From Novibacillus thermophilus (GTDB lineage: Bacteria; Bacillota; Bacilli; Thermoactinomycetales; Novibacillaceae): a stretch of 64,000 nt of DNA. This document shows positions 55,974-64,000 of the stretch, piece by piece. Where the stretch lies: contig NZ_CP019699.1 of the NCBI RefSeq assembly GCF_002005165.1, positions 3,534,001 to 3,598,000 of the forward strand, written 5' to 3'. A model generated the notes under the pieces. That model saw only the letters and a program-made list of their open reading frames with translations. It was not told the origin of the DNA and did no database searches. Positions within the stretch are counted from its first letter, which is position 1. Each line of letters begins with the position of its first letter. The position numbers and the translations under genes are program-made.

Positions 55974-57897
55974 CCCGAGTTCGACAGTAAATAGGCACAA
56001 ATTCACTTTTTAATAAAATGTATTTCCTATGATATCAATCTTTTCGTGGATTTGTGCTTAAAATTTTTTGAATTTTACATAGGCACACGTTTAATAAAAT
56101 TTGTGTTTACATTATAATGTTTATGAATTATAATATAGGCATGTATATTAGAAGGGTGACTCGCAAAAACAAAGATGGATCAAGAGTTTCGTACATTCAG
56201 CTCGCTCATAACGTGTGGGATCCGAAGGCCAAATATGCGAAAGCGAAGGTGATCTATTCATTCGGTCGTGAAGATGATCTCGATATGGACGTACTCGAAC
56301 GACTGGCCCAAAGTATCAATAGATTCCTCTCACCCGAAGAGGCACTGAAGTCGAAACAAAAAATTAGAGATACAGCTGAATTTTTATTCCGGTCTGTCAA
56401 GCAACTGGGTGGCATTTGGCTATTTGATCAACTTTGGAAAAAATTAGGGATGGATACGATTCTCGAAGAGATTTTTAAAGAGCGCAAGCACGAAATCAAT
56501 TTAGAACGTGCCATTTTTGCAATGGTCGCAAACCGTGCGCTTGCCCCTTCCAGTAAATTAGGAATGGAAGAATGGATATCCGAAGATGTCTATCTCCCTG
56601 GGCTTCCAAGTGTTCATTGCCATCAGCTTTACCGTGCCATGGACGAGTTATTGGATGCCCAAAGCTTGTTGGAAGATCGTGTATTTGACAATGTTTCCAA
56701 CCTGTTCAATCTGGAAGTTGATCTTCTCTATTTCGATACGACATCCAGTTACTTTGAAGTCGCTCCCAACGAAACCCCGGAAGATGACGATTTTCGGCTT
56801 CAAGGATACTCGAAAGATAAACGTCCGGACCTCGTACAAACGGTGATTGGACTAGCGGTTACACGTGAAGGCATTCCCATTAAAGTGTGGTCTTGGCCAG
56901 GAAACACGATGGATATGAATGTGATTGAGGAAGTGAAGAAAGATTTGATGGGTTGGCGCCTTGGGCGCATAATCCATGTGATGGATCGTGGTTTTTCCTC
57001 CGAAGAAAATCTACGCATCCTACAACGTGGTGCCGGACATTATATTATTGGCGAACGGATGCGGGCAGGCAAAAAGGATGTGGAAGCTGCACTTAATAAA
57101 CGTGGACGGTTCCATGCCATTCGTGAAAACCTCTTAGTAAAAGAATCGATTGTTGGAGATGGCGAAGCCAGAAAACGCTATGTGATCGCCTATAATCCGG
57201 AAGAAGCCGAACGTGACCGCCGTCAAAGAAAGGAAATCATCTGTGCCGTTGAGGAGCAGCTTGAAAATTTGAAACAATTACCGAATGAAGCCCACCACAA
57301 ACGGGCATGTGCTTTACGGGTGCATAAAGTGTACGGGAAATATATCCGCCAATTGAAAGATGGTACCTTGAAACTGAATAAGCAAGCCATACGGGATGAA
57401 GAGAAATACGATGGCAAATACTTAATCCGGACATCAGACGATACGTTATCCCTTGAGGATATTGCGTTAGGGTATAAGCAGTTACTTCAAGTCGAAAGCG
57501 CTTTTCGAACGTTAAAGTCCACATTAAACATACGGCCGATGTACCATCGGCTAGAGAGACGAATTCGAGCTCATATCATCATTAATTGGCTGGCACTTTT
57601 GCTTGTCAGGTTGATTGAAAATGAAACCGGCTCGAGTTGGGATTCCGTGCGTCGTGAGGTCCAAAGGCTTCAAGTGGGTCATTTCACCACGAAGGATGGA
57701 GATCTATATCGTACGACGACACCAACCGCCAAACAGAAAGAGATTTTCAATAAAGTAGGCGTGAATCTGCCTCCTGAAATTTTAGAAATCAAACCGAAAA
57801 GCTAGTAACACAATAATTATGCCCTTTTTACCCCTCAAAACCTTGATACACAAAGCTTTGAGGGGCATTCGTTTACCTAGCAACTGTCGAACTCGGG
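55974..57897 (+). mobile_element. Complete IS1634-family insertion sequence, 1924 bp
   Basis: Both ends read inward CCCGAGTTCGACAGT, a 15-bp perfect inverted repeat (55974-55988 and 57883-57897), then TAGG after three more bases. The flanking TTCTT duplication is 5 bp. It carries one transposase gene on the plus strand with 167 bases of AT-rich leader. The ends are confirmed independently because removing the element restores the yqeB frame. Confidence 0.93.
56141..57805 (+). CDS. IS1634-family DDE transposase
   Basis: A 554-residue transposase counted from MYIRRVTRKNKDGSRV, the usual family start (the frame is open to 56117). Candidate catalytic Asp residues are in DLLYFDTTSSYFEV and RIIHVMDRGFSSEENL; the Glu is in QLLQVESAFRTLKSTLNIRP. 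The C-terminal IRAHIIINWLALLLVRLIE is conserved. The frame is intact, so the element may be active. Confidence 0.9.
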   Translation: MYIRRVTRKNKDGSRVSYIQLAHNVWDPKAKYAKAKVIYSFGREDDLDMDVLERLAQSINRFLSPEEALKSKQKIRDTAEFLFRSVKQLGGIWLFDQLWKKLGMDTILEEIFKERKHEINLERAIFAMVANRALAPSSKLGMEEWISEDVYLPGLPSVHCHQLYRAMDELLDAQSLLEDRVFDNVSNLFNLEVDLLYFDTTSSYFEVAPNETPEDDDFRLQGYSKDKRPDLVQTVIGLAVTREGIPIKVWSWPGNTMDMNVIEEVKKDLMGWRLGRIIHVMDRGFSSEENLRILQRGAGHYIIGERMRAGKKDVEAALNKRGRFHAIRENLLVKESIVGDGEARKRYVIAYNPEEAERDRRQRKEIICAVEEQLENLKQLPNEAHHKRACALRVHKVYGKYIRQLKDGTLKLNKQAIRDEEKYDGKYLIRTSDDTLSLEDIALGYKQLLQVESAFRTLKSTLNIRPMYHRLERRIRAHIIINWLALLLVRLIENETGSSWDSVRREVQRLQVGHFTTKDGDLYRTTTPTAKQKEIFNKVGVNLPPEILEIKPKS

Positions 57898-57902
57898 TTC
57901 TT
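57898..57902 (+). repeat. Right target-site duplication of the IS1634-family element
   Basis: TTCTT follows the right inverted repeat, an exact copy of 55969-55973. Confidence 0.83.
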
Positions 57903-58499
57903 ATCTCCTTCTCTAATGGCCTTTCTTCGTTCATACAAGATTGAATTGACCTTCTCCCCAAGGGTATGATCATCTAGAGTCCAAAGCACGTATTCATCTG
58001 CATAAGGATCCTGTTCACACCAAGGGTAATGATAGGTCCGGAAGATTTTTCGTATTTTTTCCTTTGTAATGTCCGTTTTTTCCCTTAAAAGTTCTTGACC
58101 TTTATTCCCTGTTATTACAACCTCGTTTTTTTCCATAAAGATTTCTTTTACCTCTGGTTTTTTAATTATTTTTTCATGATTATCTTTATTGATCAGTATC
58201 TCTTGGTCATTTACGCTCATTTTCAGTGCTTCACTATAAACCGTTAGCGATAAAAGTACACCAATAACTACACCTGCGGACATCAAAATAGTAGATACCC
58301 AGAAAGGATTGAATAATTCCAATAGTTGGATGATTTTAGAATCAGAAAATAAAGGTATTCCCTTTATAAAATCCAACAACTTTGGAATGAACCAACCTAT
58401 CGTTCCTAAAACAACAGGAAAGCATACTGCAAACAATTTTTCCAAGAAACCCATACCAATTGTGGCCGTATTTTTCATTGGAATTAACACCTTTTGGAT

Positions 58500-59096
58500 T
58501 TACATGACTATTTTTGTTATCATTCGGATTAATTCATCCTTATATTTCTCATAACTAAAGGATTTATTTTGATAAAGCATACTCTCCTCTATTGCCCCTT
58601 GAATCAAGATACACAACATTTCTGGATCAAAACCATCAGAAAACTCTTTTCTCTTTTGCCCCTCAAATAAAATATCCTTGAGCAGTGCATTTAACTGATC
58701 TTCTTCATCATGAACAGCTCTATAATAAGGCACACCTTCTTCATCTTTAGCATTAAAGACAATCTCGATTAATGCAATGTTATTTTTATAATTTGCCACT
58801 TGGTAAGCTAAACTAGCTTCAATATATGCTTTCAATTGTGAAATAGACGTTTGTTCTTGAACAACCTTTCCACTAATAAAATCTAATTTTTTGTTAAGTA
58901 AATACAGTAATGTTTGATTCATTAAATCCATTTTGCCAGAAAAGTGATACGAAATTAATCCTGTACTCACTTTTGCCTTTTGAGCGACTTTGGTTAAACT
59001 GACGTTTGTATAACCATATTCGTTAAGTGCATCAATACACGCTTGTATCATCTGTTCTCTTCGTGCCTCAGCGATAAAAGATTGTTTGTTCTCCAT
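58500..59096 (-). CDS. TetR/AcrR-family regulator
   Basis: A 198-residue regulator with the N-terminal TetR helix-turn-helix: ARREQMIQACIDALNEYGY, VSLTKVAQKAKVSTGLISYH, then FSGKMDLMNQTL. It is of the BetI-like sort by the ISYHF stretch. The C-terminal ligand domain is all-helical. ATG 59096 follows GAGAGGC; frame open to 59129. Base use is clearly more AT-rich than in neighbours outside 55.8-59.3 kb. It is followed by the broken yqeB. Likely autoregulated (see 59132-59187). Confidence 0.88.
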   Translation of the reverse strand: MENKQSFIAEARREQMIQACIDALNEYGYTNVSLTKVAQKAKVSTGLISYHFSGKMDLMNQTLLYLLNKKLDFISGKVVQEQTSISQLKAYIEASLAYQVANYKNNIALIEIVFNAKDEEGVPYYRAVHDEEDQLNALLKDILFEGQKRKEFSDGFDPEMLCILIQGAIEESMLYQNKSFSYEKYKDELIRMITKIVM

Positions 59097-59131
59097 CAAA
59101 ACCTGCCTCTCAATAAATTGAATGTGCAATA

Positions 59132-59187
59132 TTTATTTTAGTCATCCAATCAATTTTTATTTTAGTCATATACTTCAGTGTTGTCAA
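59132..59187 (-). promoter_or_regulatory. Promoter and direct-repeat operator of the TetR gene
   Basis: On the minus strand TTGACA (59187-59182), a 17-base spacer and TAAAAT (59164-59159) form a strong promoter. Two exact 14-base copies of ATGACTAAAATAAA, 24 bases apart, cover the -10 box (59156-59169) and the start region (59132-59145). The arrangement fits binding of the TetR product to its own promoter. Confidence 0.7.
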
Positions 59188-59301
59188 TACAAAATTAATA
59201 CGCCCACCTTCTTCTAATCCTTATTTAGTTAAATCACTCACACATTTTCAATACCGCTTCCGAATAAAAAATTACCATCTGACCTGCAACAATTTTTGCC
59301 T

Positions 59302-59781
59302 CTATTTATGGTACGGCTCCCCCCTCATGATCTTAAACCCGCGGTAAATTTGCTCAAGCAAAATGAGGCGCATCAGCTGGTGAGGAAATGTCATGGGGGA
59401 GAAGCTGAGACGGAAGTCAGCACGGCGCAAAACGTCGTCGGAAAGGCCGAGGGACCCCCCAATGACAAACGCGATGTGACTATTGCCATAGGTGGCCAAA
59501 CGGTCGAGGTGGGCTGCGAACTGTTCCGAAGAGAGACTTTTTCCCTCGATAGCTAAGGCGATAACGTAATGGTGGGCTTTAAGGTGCGATAAGAGGCGCT
59601 TTCCCTCGCGCTGTTTGACGAGCTCTGCTTCTTTGTCGCTTAACGTTTCGGGGGCCGGCTCCTCGAGTACTTCCACGATTTTTAAGTTGGCGTAAGCGCT
59701 GAGGCGCTTTTCGTATTCCGCGACCCCTTGTTTTAAAAATGTCTCCTTCAGTTTGCCGACGGTGAGTACGTGAATGTGCAA
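59302..59781 (-). CDS. rlmH: 23S rRNA pseudouridine-1915 N3-methyltransferase
   Basis: A 159-residue SPOUT methyltransferase acting on the assembled 70S ribosome. It has [12 protein letters not shown] at the start, the knot SAM site [14 protein letters not shown], and the C-terminal [18 protein letters not shown]. It starts at TTG with a GGGAGAG site. It is downstream of htrA, as in B. subtilis (yydA). Confidence 0.97.
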   Translation of the reverse strand: MHIHVLTVGKLKETFLKQGVAEYEKRLSAYANLKIVEVLEEPAPETLSDKEAELVKQREGKRLLSHLKAHHYVIALAIEGKSLSSEQFAAHLDRLATYGNSHIAFVIGGSLGLSDDVLRRADFRLSFSPMTFPHQLMRLILLEQIYRGFKIMRGEPYHK

Positions 59782-59935
59782 AACGGTTACTCTCCCTGCC
59801 GTTCAAGATTGTGGGCTGTGAAGCCACTTCACTCGTGTCTACGCAGTTTCCCGATGGCGTGGCGTGACGGCAATGTTTCGTCTTTTCCTCCGATAACATG
59901 ATCCCCCGCATGGTCCCGCTTCTACTTGTATGGAT

Positions 59936-59961
59936 AACCCCGCCCTCTACGGAGCGGGGTT
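59936..59961. repeat. Stem-loop between htrA and rlmH
   Basis: AACCCCGC and GCGGGGTT form an 8-bp stem with a 10-base loop. No T-run follows on either strand. The htrA-rlmH gap (59782-60022) holds no convincing gene; some Bacillales have a small CxxH/CxxC protein here, and an HCRHA stretch is read in one minus-strand frame but the rest does not fit. Confidence 0.5.
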
Positions 59962-60022
59962 GGCGAGGTTATGCCTATGACGCGGGGGAGTGACTACGGC
60001 TGTCGATGCCGCGCTCAAGTCT

Positions 60023-61243
60023 TTACCGTGTCAGATCGAGGGGCGTTTCCCCTAGCGTCATTTCAATGGTCTGTTTTTTGCCCTCGCGGTAAAAGGTCAG
60101 GGACATGGCGTCTCCGACGTCTTTTTTCGTGTACAAGTACCGTTGCAGTTCGGCCGGTTTTTCGATCGTTTCACCGTCTACGGCAACGATCACGTCGTTT
60201 TGCCGGAGTCCTCCTTCGTACGCCGGTCCGCCCCGTTCAATTCTGTAGACGAGTACGCCTTTCGTGACATCGTCGGGGAGGTTGAGAACCCGTTTCCGGT
60301 CGTGAATAGATATCGCTTCAAGATCGACGTGAATGATCCCCATGTACGGTCGTATGACGCGGCCGTTTTCAATGAGATCTTTAATGATCGGCTTTGCGTC
60401 GTTGCTCGGAATGGCGAACCCCAATCCTTCAACCCCTTGCTGGGCGATTTTCAAACTGTTAATGCCGATCACCTGTCCGGCCACATTCACGAGGGGACCT
60501 CCGCTGTTCCCCGGGTTAATCGCCGCATCCGTCTGCAAGACGTGCACGGAAGTCGATTCGTTGACTTGAATCGAGCGGTCTGTCGCGCTAATGACGCCGG
60601 TCGTAACCGATTGGGAGAGCTCCAATCCCAACGGGTTGCCGATGGCGATGGCCGGTTCTCCTGCTCTCAGCTTGCTGGAATCTCCGAACTCAGCCACCGC
60701 CTGCACCTTTGACGCGTCAATCTCTAACACGGCGAGGTCCGTTATTTCGTCTGAACCGAGCAGTTCTGCTGAAACGTGCTCTCCGTCGCTCATGACGACT
60801 TCAATCTCTTCCGCCCCGGCTACGACGTGATCGTTCGTTACGACGCGGGCTTTGTCTCCAATTTTTTCAATGATGACACCAGACCCGGTGCCTTGCTGAA
60901 CCGTTTGCACATCTTGTGTCCACGGGTCCACATTTTTTGTTAAATTCACAACACCGACGACGGCCGGCCTCACTTTTTCGACAGCGTCCACTATATTGCT
61001 TTCTACATCGACACTGACAGTTTCCGTGCTCCCGATCTTCGTTTCGTTTTCGCCGTCACCGTTCTCGTCTTCCATTGCGCTACCCGGCATTAAACCGTTC
61101 GCCATGAGCGTCGGGGTAGCCAAGAGGACGAGCATACCTCCGATCACCGCCGAAATCAAGCTCGTCCAAATGTAGGAGCCGCGCTTGGACTGCCGCTTGC
61201 CTTCTCTCCGACTTTCGTCACTGTAGTCGTCGTAGTAGCCCAT
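60023..61243 (-). CDS. htrA: HtrA/DegP-type membrane-anchored serine protease
   Basis: A 406-residue quality-control protease. A short cytoplasmic start, one membrane helix (about residues 28-50), then a trypsin-like domain with catalytic His (VVTNDHVV), Asp (ITDLAVLEID) and Ser (NPGNSGGPLVN), and a C-terminal PDZ domain (YEGGLRQNDVIVAVDGE). It acts outside the membrane on misfolded proteins. It lies after walJ, as htrC/yyxA does in B. subtilis, but 230 bases away with its own promoter candidate. Confidence 0.94.
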   Translation of the reverse strand: MGYYDDYSDESRREGKRQSKRGSYIWTSLISAVIGGMLVLLATPTLMANGLMPGSAMEDENGDGENETKIGSTETVSVDVESNIVDAVEKVRPAVVGVVNLTKNVDPWTQDVQTVQQGTGSGVIIEKIGDKARVVTNDHVVAGAEEIEVVMSDGEHVSAELLGSDEITDLAVLEIDASKVQAVAEFGDSSKLRAGEPAIAIGNPLGLELSQSVTTGVISATDRSIQVNESTSVHVLQTDAAINPGNSGGPLVNVAGQVIGINSLKIAQQGVEGLGFAIPSNDAKPIIKDLIENGRVIRPYMGIIHVDLEAISIHDRKRVLNLPDDVTKGVLVYRIERGGPAYEGGLRQNDVIVAVDGETIEKPAELQRYLYTKKDVGDAMSLTFYREGKKQTIEMTLGETPLDLTR

Positions 61244-61311
61244 ATATGATCATCATCCTTCCGAATAATTCTTCCTCCAAACCTTTATCTACGCGCTATT
61301 CTCTCTCTAAT

Positions 61312-61339
61312 ATTATCTTAACCATGTTCGGCGCCTCAA
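61312..61339 (-). promoter_or_regulatory. Promoter candidate for htrA
   Basis: On the minus strand TTGAGG and GATAAT are separated by 16 bases, about 70 bases before the htrA ATG. The rest of the 61244-61472 gap shows nothing else. Confidence 0.5.
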
Positions 61340-61472
61340 TTCCTTCGCGCGTTAGTTCGAAAACGTGTTAAAAACGCAACAGGCTAGGAAATCCGGTTTA
61401 AGGAGGACAGAATAGAAGTTTGCAGGAGATGAACGCCGCCGCTCCCAAGTAACCATCGTAGAGTGAAAAGAA

Positions 61473-62285
61473 TCAACGACCGAGCAGTGACCGCTGCGGC
61501 AATTCTGCAAGGGGTGTGGGACGGTCGTGATATGTATCGTGAAGTTTTACTTCTTTTCCAACGTCTACCCCCGCTTCTTGCAATTTTTGGCTCACTGTCA
61601 TGCGGGCCAAATCGATCATATTGTTGTCACGACTCAAATGGGCGAGGTAGACATCTTGACAGCGGGAATCTAAAATGTCCAGCAAGGCGTCCCCCGCTTC
61701 TTCGTTGGACAAATGACCAACGTCGCTTAAAATGCGCCGTTTCACATTCCACGGATAGCGTCCCATCCGCAACATTTCGATGTCGTGGTTCGCTTCGCAA
61801 ATGAGGACATCGGACTCCCGCACTTGCCCTTTTATTTTGTCGCTGACGTAACCGAGATCAGTCATGATACTCAATTTCCCTCGCTTGTGATACAGGCAAA
61901 ACCCCATCGGCTCGGCAGCGTCATGGGACGTGCCGAATGTCTCCACTTCCAAGTCGGCGATGGCCATCGACGTTCCCGTCGCTAAAATGCGCTTTTGGCG
62001 TTCATCAATGTCTCCAACGGGTTTCGGCAAGGCTTGCCACGTCGCCTCGTTCGCGTAAATGGGCAACTGAAAACGCCGTGCCATGACTCCGAGTCCTTTT
62101 ACATGGTCCATATGTTCGTGGGTTAAAAGCACAGCGTCGAGGGCCTCCGGCTGTACTCCAATCTGTCGGAGCAAAGACGTCATTTGTTTTCCGCTTAAGC
62201 CAGCGTCGACGAGGAGCCGCACGTTGTCCGTTTCAATGTAAATTGCATTACCGGTACTCCCGCTCGCCAAAATACTGAACCGCAT
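61473..62285 (-). CDS. walJ: Metallo-beta-lactamase-fold exonuclease WalJ (YycJ)
   Basis: A 270-residue protein. It begins MRFSILASGSTGNAIYIE and has the metal site THEHMDHVKG, SIMTDLGYVSDKI and LICEANHDIEM plus LAHLSRDNN late. WalJ is a 5'-3' exonuclease-like protein linked to replication and cell-wall homeostasis in Bacillales. It follows walI by 24 bases in the wal operon. Confidence 0.94.
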   Translation of the reverse strand: MRFSILASGSTGNAIYIETDNVRLLVDAGLSGKQMTSLLRQIGVQPEALDAVLLTHEHMDHVKGLGVMARRFQLPIYANEATWQALPKPVGDIDERQKRILATGTSMAIADLEVETFGTSHDAAEPMGFCLYHKRGKLSIMTDLGYVSDKIKGQVRESDVLICEANHDIEMLRMGRYPWNVKRRILSDVGHLSNEEAGDALLDILDSRCQDVYLAHLSRDNNMIDLARMTVSQKLQEAGVDVGKEVKLHDTYHDRPTPLAELPQRSLLGR

Positions 62286-62309
62286 CGTTTCTCTCCTCTT
62301 ACCGTTTTT

Positions 62310-63041
62310 CTACTCTTGTTCACGGGGCCAGTCGCCTGTCTCCAGCCCTCCTGTCAACGCGTTCACGTAAAGGGGGGCTTGCCCGTCCGCCAAGATACGC
62401 CACACTGGCACGATGAATTGGGGTTCTTCTGCATGTAACTGCCCTGTGTAACCGAGACTGACATCTTGAACCGTACTGCCCGACGGAATGAGTTGAGCTT
62501 CTACGACTGACTGGAGGGCGGCATGGGGGGAGATGACGACGTGCTCCTTTTCTCTCGATTCGACTTCGATCCTAACTTGGCGGTACGCCGTCAAAAAGTT
62601 CCCCTCCCGCTTCAATTCGACCGGTGCCGCGTATACGGGATAGTCTCCGACAAGTTGATAGTAGATCCACTCCCCTCTTTGTACAGCCCCTTCGTCCAGC
62701 TCGTACTCCGAAAGGTGTTCTACTTGCGCCTCCAGTGCTTCGGTGACATTTTCCGCCTCATCCGGCACAGCGTCTACCCGCGGCCGCAAAGTTTGCCACT
62801 CGTTCCCACGTTGTGTGACAGTGATGCGCAAGTAGCCAATTTCCGGCAATTCCGTGGGCAAAGTGTCGGATAACGTTATCTTTTCTGCTGCCAACAACTG
62901 GTTCAACTCTTCCACCGTTTGCACACTGACCTCGCTCGCTTTACTCTGCTCGTTCCACGTCGTCCATACCTGGTACCCGAGTAACGCGTTTAGCAGGGTG
63001 AACGAGATGATCAAAATCGTTTTCGCTCTACTCCAGTCCAT
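62310..63041 (-). CDS. walI: Two-component regulatory protein WalI (YycI)
   Basis: A 243-residue single-pass protein: a short basic start (MDWSRAKT), one helix (ILIISFTLLNALLGYQVW), and an extracytoplasmic YycI domain. With WalH it restrains the WalK sensor kinase at the membrane. ATG 63041 follows GGGGGAGGAG and overlaps the walH end by 14 bases; the frame is open to 63134 inside walH. Family members show weak identity, so the call leans on order. Confidence 0.9.
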   Translation of the reverse strand: MDWSRAKTILIISFTLLNALLGYQVWTTWNEQSKASEVSVQTVEELNQLLAAEKITLSDTLPTELPEIGYLRITVTQRGNEWQTLRPRVDAVPDEAENVTEALEAQVEHLSEYELDEGAVQRGEWIYYQLVGDYPVYAAPVELKREGNFLTAYRQVRIEVESREKEHVVISPHAALQSVVEAQLIPSGSTVQDVSLGYTGQLHAEEPQFIVPVWRILADGQAPLYVNALTGGLETGDWPREQE

Positions 63042-64000
63042 CCGCTTCTCCTCCCCCGTCCGCGCTAGGTTCAAACCACGTTTCATCTCCGTTCGCAAAC
63101 TGTATGCGCCAGCCAGGAACGTAACGGAGGACACCGTCTTCCCGCGTTACGCGGTAGGCCGGAAACATGTCGCGGACGTCTGCCATGTCGAACTCTGTCG
63201 TCAATCGCTCTAAGTCGAACATCCCGTTGACGACCGGGCGAGAGGCGATGTACTCTTCTTCAGACGCAAAATGGAGTGAGCGGTCGTAACGCAACACGTG
63301 GCCGCCTTTACTTTCAACGGTCAACAGTGTACCGCGCCAGTCGTCCCCTTGGGCATAAACAGGAAGTCCGTCTTTCATCAGCCGAAATTCATAGCGGTTC
63401 CCTTTGTCTCCGTTTTTTGCTTCATCCAGGTTCGCTAAGTAGTGATCGCCCATCCATCCGCCGTGGTGGTTCACAAACTGTACGGCGTCGTGAAAATCTT
63501 GGACAATGGGTGTCACGTCCAATTTCACTTTATAGTTTTGGTAGTAGATCATACGGTTCGCTTCAACGTATCGTACAGTGCGCGATCCGTCCTGCATCAC
63601 GACGGCACCTTCTTCAGCGTCGGTCACCGTCCGAACGAGAGATGGATCGAGAAACAACAAGTTTTTTAATTGCTCTAAGTCAATTTCTTCCAATGACGCC
63701 TCCCACTCTGGCATCGACATTTCCCCTTCAGGAAAGTAGTGAATTTTCATTCTGATCGGCTCGTAAGGGTTTGCCGACACAATTCTCTCCATAACAGGCG
63801 TCACACGCAACGGCCCGAGTTCGCTCACCTGTTCGAACACGTCTTCACCGCTGTCGAGGATCAATTTCCCTTCGTACATTCGGTTTTCCACATCAGAAAT
63901 CAGGAGGACGTTCCACTCATTCTGCAACCGGTATACCCATATTCGGTCAATCTCCGTCAGTCTTTCTCCAGGTTCCATCCCGGGGGACAACCGTTCTGCA
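63028..64000 (-). CDS. walH: Two-component regulatory protein WalH (YycH), partial
   Basis: The last 323 or so residues; the 5' end, with the membrane anchor, lies beyond the right edge. The visible part is the extracytoplasmic YycH domain (LTEIDRIWVYRLQNEW, YRVTREDGVLRYVPGW). WalH and WalI control WalK, the essential cell-wall kinase; walK and walR should lie just past the window. Confidence 0.9.
   Translation of the reverse strand, partial: AERLSPGMEPGERLTEIDRIWVYRLQNEWNVLLISDVENRMYEGKLILDSGEDVFEQVSELGPLRVTPVMERIVSANPYEPIRMKIHYFPEGEMSMPEWEASLEEIDLEQLKNLLFLDPSLVRTVTDAEEGAVVMQDGSRTVRYVEANRMIYYQNYKVKLDVTPIVQDFHDAVQFVNHHGGWMGDHYLANLDEAKNGDKGNRYEFRLMKDGLPVYAQGDDWRGTLLTVESKGGHVLRYDRSLHFASEEEYIASRPVVNGMFDLERLTTEFDMADVRDMFPAYRVTREDGVLRYVPGWRIQFANGDETWFEPSADGGGEADGLE

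Larger units (their letters stand above)
55878..58478 (-). pseudogene. yqeB: yqeB, split by an IS1634-family element
   Basis: The 5' part starts at ATG 58478 (MKNTATIGMGFLEKLFAVCF), with two membrane segments (about residues 14-32 and 60-80), and runs to AIREGDK at 57898. The 3' part lies at 55968-55878 and reads KKAKNLKMDLNELGVVVKDQ, then GENQYVRKVL and a TGA. Removing the IS and one copy of the 5-bp duplication restores one uninterrupted frame of about 220 residues through EGDKKKAKN. YqeB proteins are of unknown function. The gene follows the TetR gene by 21 bases and is AT-rich like it. Confidence 0.9.

Noticed and set aside
55991-56110. Repeated ATAGGCACA motifs as the left end of the IS1634-family element
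   Set aside because: The true end is CCCGAG at 55974, shown by the matching right end, the TTCTT duplication and the yqeB frame.
59782-60022. CxxH/CxxC small protein often found between htrA and rlmH
   Set aside because: Only an HCRHA stretch is seen; the CxxC half and a coherent frame are missing.
1-64000. CRISPR arrays, tRNA or rRNA genes, restriction or other defence genes, phage genes
   Set aside because: No repeat-spacer pattern, no cloverleaf-like or rRNA sequence and no defence-type domains were noticed on either strand.

Overview
The window looks like a chromosomal piece of a moderately GC-rich, possibly thermophilic member of the Bacillales (the Thermoactinomycetaceae are one candidate; this is inference, since no rRNA gene is present). 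The reasons are gene content and order that recall Bacillus subtilis: a yknWXYZ block, a pbpG-ywhD pair, a hut cluster, the pxp/ycsI cluster, and a right edge carrying walH-walI-walJ-htrA-rlmH. Perfect B. subtilis-type Fur and PurR operator patterns and a TPP riboswitch fit this. No rRNA, tRNA, CRISPR array or phage was found.

Layout. 1-2847 (minus): an energy-coupling-factor transporter with a nucleoside hydrolase. 3041-6867 (minus): yknWXYZ export operon. 6994-11333 (minus): SPFH membrane protein with a ribbon-helix-helix partner, XRE regulators (one a remnant), a frameshifted YcdB-type gene and cah. 11600-20159: pbpG, ywhD, a purine permease behind a likely PurR operator, cardiolipin synthase, a HAD phosphatase and an NhaC antiporter. 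20300-34342 (plus): an AraC-type response regulator, hutU-hutI-hutG-yjiH, a TPP-riboswitch thiazole operon (tenI-thiS-thiG), a complete IS4-like element, then hutH and a YuiF-type transporter. 34414-39371: thioredoxin-like protein, CheW, PanE, quinone oxidoreductase and PdxK. 39414-49014 (minus): a pyroglutamate cluster (ycsI, a secreted pyroglutamyl-peptidase-like gene with an internal stop, accC, accB, pxpC, pxpA, pxpB) whose upstream part is broken by deletions and frameshifts. 49123-55747: SDR, ung, a ferredoxin-NADP reductase-like gene, and a Fur-boxed siderophore ABC transporter. 55878-59187: yqeB split by a complete IS1634-family element, with its TetR neighbour, in AT-rich DNA. 59302-64000 (minus): rlmH, htrA, walJ, walI, walH (partial).

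How the genes work together. Two routes to glutamate dominate the centre: histidine degradation (HutH, HutU, HutI, HutG with YuiF- and YjiH-type membrane proteins) and pyroglutamate use (a secreted pyroglutamyl peptidase-like protein feeding the 5-oxoprolinase PxpABC). The pyroglutamate part is decaying: one amber stop, one out-of-frame transporter chimera, one internally deleted dpaL and one frameshifted WYL regulator. Three frameshifts in the window are each explained by the loss of one base in a homopolymer, so sequencing error must be excluded before calling those genes dead.

I did not find a convincing new defence or mobile system. The most unusual items are the pxpABC-accBC grouping with its eroded upstream half, the hut-linked regulator with Glu at the expected phosphorylation site, the hutH leader terminator without a hutP gene in view, and the two insertion sequences whose exact ends and target duplications can be read.
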